Source: Bacteroidales bacterium UBA3663 (GTDB lineage: Bacteria; Bacteroidota; Bacteroidia; Bacteroidales; UBA3663). Taken from it: DNA of 9,389 nt. Positions 6,003 to 9,389 of this stretch are shown in pieces. The stretch is taken from NCBI GenBank assembly GCA_002373755.1, contig DFJU01000096.1:20371-29759 (forward strand), given 5' to 3'. How positions within the stretch are numbered: the first letter of the stretch is position 1; each line of letters starts with the position of its first letter. A program made the position numbers and the translations under genes. The notes under the pieces were generated by a model. That model was not told where the DNA came from, searched no databases, and was given only the letters and a program-made list of their open reading frames with translations.

Positions 6003-6027
6003 CCCCTTCCCTATCAACGGGAAGGGG
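6003..6027 (-). repeat. Perfect 9-bp hairpin, possible terminator or small mobile repeat
   Basis: CCCCTTCCC (6003-6011) and GGGAAGGGG (6019-6027) form a perfect GC-rich 9-bp stem with a 7-base loop, starting 14 bases past the kdsD stop. In the direction of transcription the next bases are AGTAGATGG rather than a U-run, so it is not a standard intrinsic terminator. It could reduce read-through, protect the upstream mRNA end, or belong to a dispersed palindromic element together with the 9-bp repeats at 5951-5977. Confidence 0.65.
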
Positions 6028-6041
6028 CACGGGGGATGGGT

Positions 6042-7001
6042 CTATACGCAAGCGAAATAGTCGATGATGCCGACGAAACGTTCTGCATCGTCGAGCACAA
6101 TCAGTGCGTGTATGGAGTTGGCCAACATGACATTGGCCGCCTCCGAAATCTTCGCGTCCTGATGGATTCGCTTCGGATTCTGCGACATGACATCGGCCAC
6201 ACGCAACGAGAAGAACCGCTCGCGATGGCGTTCCATAGCGCGACGCATATCGCCGTCGGTAATGATGCCAACTACGTGATTTTCTTGCGGTTCGAGGGCG
6301 ACGACGAGACCCTTTTTGCCCTCGCTGATCTGGATAATGACATCGGACAGCATATCGTCGGGCGACACTTTCCACGTAGCGAGATGGTCGGTGGCCATGA
6401 AGTCGCGCACACGGCCTAAAAGACGTTTGCCGAGCGAGCCGCCAGGATGGAATTGGGCGAAATCGGTCTCCTTGAAGTTGCGCAGACGAATCAGGGCGCA
6501 GGCCAATGCGTCGCCCATGGCCAATGTCGCCGTCGTGCTCGATGTTGGCGCGAGGTTCAGCGGGTCGGCTTCGCGTTCGACGGCGATGTTGAGATGCACC
6601 GTCGAATAGCGCGCCAGAAGGCTGTCCGGATTGCCCGAAATGCCGATAATCGGGATGCGTCGGTCAAGGATGAGCGGCACGAAACGCAGCAGTTCGTCGG
6701 TGTTGCCGCTGTAGGAAATCGCCATCACGACATCACCCTCAGCAATCATTCCGAGGTCGCCGTGATAAGCATCGAGCGGATTGAGATAGAACGACGGAGT
6801 GCCCGTTGAGGCCAACGTAGCGGCGATTTTACTGCCGATGTGCCCCGACTTGCCGACACCCGTCACAATCACCTTGCCCTTGCAGTCAAATATCAGCTGC
6901 ACGGCGCGCTCGAACTCATCGCCCATGCGCGGCACAAGTTGCAGAATCGACTCGGCCTCCTGTTGCAGACAATCAATGCCAGTTGCAATTATCTCGTTCA
7001 T
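6042..7001 (-). CDS. kdsD: D-arabinose-5-phosphate isomerase (KpsF/GutQ family), altered C-terminus
   Basis: The enzyme converts D-ribulose-5-phosphate to D-arabinose-5-phosphate, the substrate of KdsA. The 319-residue protein has an N-terminal SIS domain: GVGKSGHIGSK (48-58), His80 in YHGDLG, SYSGNTDE (96-103), the APTSSTTATLAMGDALA stretch (151-167) and HPGGSLGK (185-192). Two CBS domains follow (about 200-319), with VGIITDGDMRR at 244-254. The family usually ends in a motif like GVVHMHDMLRAGVV. Here the second CBS ends in GIIDYFACV and stops, just before the hairpin/repeat gap, so about ten terminal residues appear replaced. The SIS active site is untouched, and activity is probably retained. 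The start ATG at 7001 overlaps the flippase TGA as ATGA, so translation is probably coupled. KpsF and GutQ are paralogues with the same activity; kdsA downstream favours the Kdo role. Confidence 0.92.
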   Translation of the reverse strand: MNEIIATGIDCLQQEAESILQLVPRMGDEFERAVQLIFDCKGKVIVTGVGKSGHIGSKIAATLASTGTPSFYLNPLDAYHGDLGMIAEGDVVMAISYSGNTDELLRFVPLILDRRIPIIGISGNPDSLLARYSTVHLNIAVEREADPLNLAPTSSTTATLAMGDALACALIRLRNFKETDFAQFHPGGSLGKRLLGRVRDFMATDHLATWKVSPDDMLSDVIIQISEGKKGLVVALEPQENHVVGIITDGDMRRAMERHRERFFSLRVADVMSQNPKRIHQDAKISEAANVMLANSIHALIVLDDAERFVGIIDYFACV

Positions 7002-8506
7002 TTTCTGAATTTTGCAATGTTTTTATCGACGATATTATTCACCTGCGCCGAAATGTGGAACGTATAGATCAGCACGACAGCGACCACGGCCAAAATGGAA
7101 CTTCTGACTGCGCAATCGGCCACAGCGGAAAGCAATTCCTGTCCGTCGATGATGACGTTCGGAATCAGCCAGTTCAGCCCGTAAAGGATGGCGACGACGG
7201 CCAATATCAGCAAATGATGCCACGTGAACGGATGGCAATGCATCTTCCACTGCACAAGAGCCTGCTGGAAAATGTAGCTCAGCGAAAGGGCAATCAATGT
7301 GGCCAATGCCGCTCCGTTCAAACCGTAAAGCGGAATGAAAAAGAGGTTGGTGCCGATGCTGAAGAAAATCAGTACGATGGTGATGACCAATGTCCAATAG
7401 TAGTATTTCGAGAAGGAAATCAGCGTGTTGCCGAAGTTGAGCATTCCATACATGATGCGCGTCATGCCCAACAGCAACACCGCCCATTTGCCGACCGCAT
7501 AAGTCTCGCCATTGGGAATCATCGCAAAAATATTGTCCAGATTCACCCACACGAAAAGCAGCAGCACGGACGCGGCAAGCGTCTGATGTACACTGACTTG
7601 CTGATAAAGTTGCTTGATTTTCACCGAGTCATTGTCCTTAATGGCTTGGGCGGCAATCGGCGCAGAAATCGGCGTGATGCTACGCGACGGCATGTTGACA
7701 ACCTCGGCCATATAGAGCACAATGGCATAGACTCCCGTGTCGTACAGCCCCTTCATGCTCGTCAGCATAATCAAATCCAACTGACCCAAAATCGTTCCGC
7801 TCACGGCCGATATTGTCAGGAATCCGGAATATTTCAGAACCTTCGAACGCATGTCGGGCGTGATGAAACTCCAGTCGTGGCGTGTCTCGGTGCAGCCGAT
7901 GTGTGTCGAATAGATGCCGACCGTAGTCATACAGATGCCATAGCCGACAATGTAGGCGACAATCAGGCCCGTGATGCCAATCCAACCCTTGTAGAACGCG
8001 ATAAAAATGCCGACCATCATCAGCCGCATACCGATTTCACGCACGCCTTTCGGCACGGCGATGCGCATATTGATGTTGGAAAACGCCTCGAAGAACTGCC
8101 AGAACACGAGCACCCAGAACAGCGGAATCGCGTAGTAGATATAGTCGCACAGCAGCGCACTCTTCTCGTCGCTGAAATATTGCTCGATGGGCGACTGGAA
8201 CAGCAGAAAAACGAGAGTAAAGAAGAGGGTTCCGACGATGGGCATCAGCCGGAAATAGTAGAAAAAGCCGTGGTTGCCCGATGCCTCATCCTTGAAATAT
8301 GGGAAAAATCGCATACCGACGCTTCCCGCGCCAAGCAGCGCCAAAAGGCTGAAGATCTCGGCAATGGTGTAGAGCGCACGGGTCAGGCCAATTGCATCTG
8401 GTGTCAGGCATTTGGTTTGCAGGAACAGTGACACGAAAATGCCAATGACGGCGCCGACGTAATGCACCGCCGTGGCCTTGAACGCTTGTCGGACAATGAT
8501 TCCCAT
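6998..8506 (-). CDS. Wzx/MOP-type polysaccharide flippase
   Basis: A 502-residue inner-membrane protein with roughly 12-14 hydrophobic helices along its length. The first is at about 15-30 (YVGAVIGIFVSLFL), others fall near 47-60, 87-103, 122-140, 159-173 and 178-196, and several more run to about 485. N-terminal features such as TPDAIGLTRAL and GAGSVGMRFFPYF fit MOP-superfamily exporters that flip undecaprenyl-linked sugars to the periplasm (Wzx or O-antigen/teichoic-acid flippase type). The ATG follows the rfbD TAA directly, with no spacer, and the stop overlaps the kdsD start by four bases, so it belongs in the middle of the operon. Substrate cannot be read from the sequence; rfbD as a neighbour suggests a rhamnose-containing glycan. 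A long antisense open frame across this gene is a by-product of its hydrophobic codons. Confidence 0.88.
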   Translation of the reverse strand: MGIIVRQAFKATAVHYVGAVIGIFVSLFLQTKCLTPDAIGLTRALYTIAEIFSLLALLGAGSVGMRFFPYFKDEASGNHGFFYYFRLMPIVGTLFFTLVFLLFQSPIEQYFSDEKSALLCDYIYYAIPLFWVLVFWQFFEAFSNINMRIAVPKGVREIGMRLMMVGIFIAFYKGWIGITGLIVAYIVGYGICMTTVGIYSTHIGCTETRHDWSFITPDMRSKVLKYSGFLTISAVSGTILGQLDLIMLTSMKGLYDTGVYAIVLYMAEVVNMPSRSITPISAPIAAQAIKDNDSVKIKQLYQQVSVHQTLAASVLLLFVWVNLDNIFAMIPNGETYAVGKWAVLLLGMTRIMYGMLNFGNTLISFSKYYYWTLVITIVLIFFSIGTNLFFIPLYGLNGAALATLIALSLSYIFQQALVQWKMHCHPFTWHHLLILAVVAILYGLNWLIPNVIIDGQELLSAVADCAVRSSILAVVAVVLIYTFHISAQVNNIVDKNIAKFRK

Positions 8507-9389
8507 TTATTTCTTCAAGTTATTGATGCACAGACGCAAACTTTCTGTCCAATAAGGCACCTTCACGCCGAAGACCTGCTTGATTTTGGTCTTGTCCAAT
8601 ACGGAATAGGCCGGACGCTTGACGGGCGACGGAAACTCGTCGGAATGGCACGGCTGCACGTCGCACGCGGTCTGTCCGCTGTATTCGGCAATCATCTTCG
8701 TGAAATCGAACCACGAGCAGACGCCTTCGTTCGAGAAGTGGTAGATGCCGGTGTTCGTGTACGGTGCATCGGCCGCAGAAGTCGCGTAGTCGGCCAGAAC
8801 GACGGCAATGGCATTGGCCAAATCCAAGGCGTAGGTTGGCGTACCGACCTGGTCGAAGACGACTTTGAGCGTGGGCTTCGTGGCGGTCAGGTTGAGCATC
8901 GTCTTGCAGAAGTTCTTGCCGAACTCACTGTAGAGCCATGCCGTGCGGATAATCACGTAGTTGCAGCCCGTGGCCATAATCTTCTGTTCGCCGTGCAGTT
9001 TGGTCAGGCCGTAGATGCCCGTCGGCGTGCCCTTCTGGTCCTCGCGGCAAGGCACGTTGTAAGGCTCTTTGCCGAACACGTAGTCGGTGGAAATCTGGAT
9101 GAGCAGGCCGCCCACCTCCTTCATGGCCAACGCGAGGTTTTCCGGTGCATCGGCGTTGAGTTTTTCGGCCAATGGCTCGTTGCTCTCGGCCGCATCGACG
9201 TTGGTGTAGGCCGCGCAGTTGACGATGGCGCGAACGTCATTGGCCACAACCATCTGACGGACGGCGGCGCGGTCGGTGATGTCGAGGAAGGTCGTTTCGA
9301 CGCCCTCCACCTGGTTCACGTCGGTAAAAATATATTTGTCGGCCGATGACTGTCGGCTCACGAGGCGCATTTCGTTGCCCAATTGGCCA
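8507..9389 (-). CDS. rfbD: dTDP-4-dehydrorhamnose reductase (5' end outside window)
   Basis: RfbD (RmlD) catalyses the last step of dTDP-L-rhamnose synthesis, the NAD(P)H-dependent reduction of dTDP-4-dehydrorhamnose. The frame stays open to the right edge, where GQLGNEMR can be read; this is the second half of the dinucleotide-binding motif GANGQLGNEM, so only about ten N-terminal residues are missing. In the 293 visible residues I see NCAAYTNVDAAE (57-68), the QISTDYVF strand (98-105) and the catalytic YGLTK (Tyr126, Lys130). Also visible are the substrate-pocket region IRTAWLYSEFGKNF (147-160) and RPAYSVLDKTK (258-268). This order is typical of the extended SDR family. It is the first visible gene of the operon. 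The rest of the rfb/rml pathway (A, B, C) must lie elsewhere, perhaps upstream. The stop directly abuts the flippase start. Confidence 0.93.
   Translation of the reverse strand, partial: GQLGNEMRLVSRQSSADKYIFTDVNQVEGVETTFLDITDRAAVRQMVVANDVRAIVNCAAYTNVDAAESNEPLAEKLNADAPENLALAMKEVGGLLIQISTDYVFGKEPYNVPCREDQKGTPTGIYGLTKLHGEQKIMATGCNYVIIRTAWLYSEFGKNFCKTMLNLTATKPTLKVVFDQVGTPTYALDLANAIAVVLADYATSAADAPYTNTGIYHFSNEGVCSWFDFTKMIAEYSGQTACDVQPCHSDEFPSPVKRPAYSVLDKTKIKQVFGVKVPYWTESLRLCINNLKK

Noticed and set aside
6983..8431. Long plus-strand open frame of 482 codons opposite the flippase gene.
   Set aside because: The predicted product is rich in His, Gln, Asp and Arg with no domain or start signal. It mirrors hydrophobic codons of the flippase, which rarely create stops on the other strand.
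8462..9349. Plus-strand open frame opposite rfbD.
   Set aside because: The sense strand encodes a clear SDR enzyme with its active site. The opposite frame shows no recognisable motif and is explained by G+C-rich codon use.

Overview
This window looks like chromosomal DNA from a member of the Bacteroidales (Bacteroidetes). The pointers are two promoter-like sites of the Bacteroides type (TTTG, about 20 bases, then TAnnTTTGY), starts that mostly lack a Shine-Dalgarno sequence and sit in A/T-rich leaders, an UpxY-type NusG paralogue, and a small Cys-rich lipoprotein. G+C is moderately high. No genus can be assigned from the window. No tRNA, rRNA, CRISPR array, transposase or integrase was seen.

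Left part, plus strand (35-2610): a YihX-like HAD phosphatase is followed by a two-gene unit with its own well-matched promoter. The first gene of the unit encodes a compact ABC-type (AAA15/AAA21-like) ATPase. The second encodes a DUF4435/TOPRIM-like protein. This is the domain pairing of the PARIS anti-phage system (AriA/AriB) and, more loosely, of OLD-type ATPase-TOPRIM systems. It is the best candidate here for a little-described system, but its defence role is inferred.

Middle (2581-2931, minus strand): a small Cys-rich lipoprotein with its own promoter overlaps the 3' end of the DUF4435 gene tail-to-tail.

Right part, minus strand, transcribed from the right edge down to 3034: a surface-polysaccharide/Kdo operon. 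In order of transcription it holds rfbD (cut by the window edge), a Wzx/MOP-type flippase, kdsD, kdsA, an L-rhamnose mutarotase-like gene, an iron-type alcohol dehydrogenase and an UpxY/NusG-like antiterminator. Stops and starts touch or overlap by 4 bases (ATGA) at several junctions, so translational coupling is likely. The exception is a 110-base kdsD-kdsA gap that carries a perfect 9-bp hairpin and a three-copy 9-bp repeat. That insert-like gap appears to have replaced the usual C-terminal tail of KdsD. KdsD and KdsA supply the first two steps towards Kdo, RfbD makes dTDP-L-rhamnose, and the flippase moves lipid-linked glycan across the inner membrane. KdsB and KdsC are not in the window. 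The dehydrogenase and mutarotase are unexpected in this company and may point to a modified sugar.
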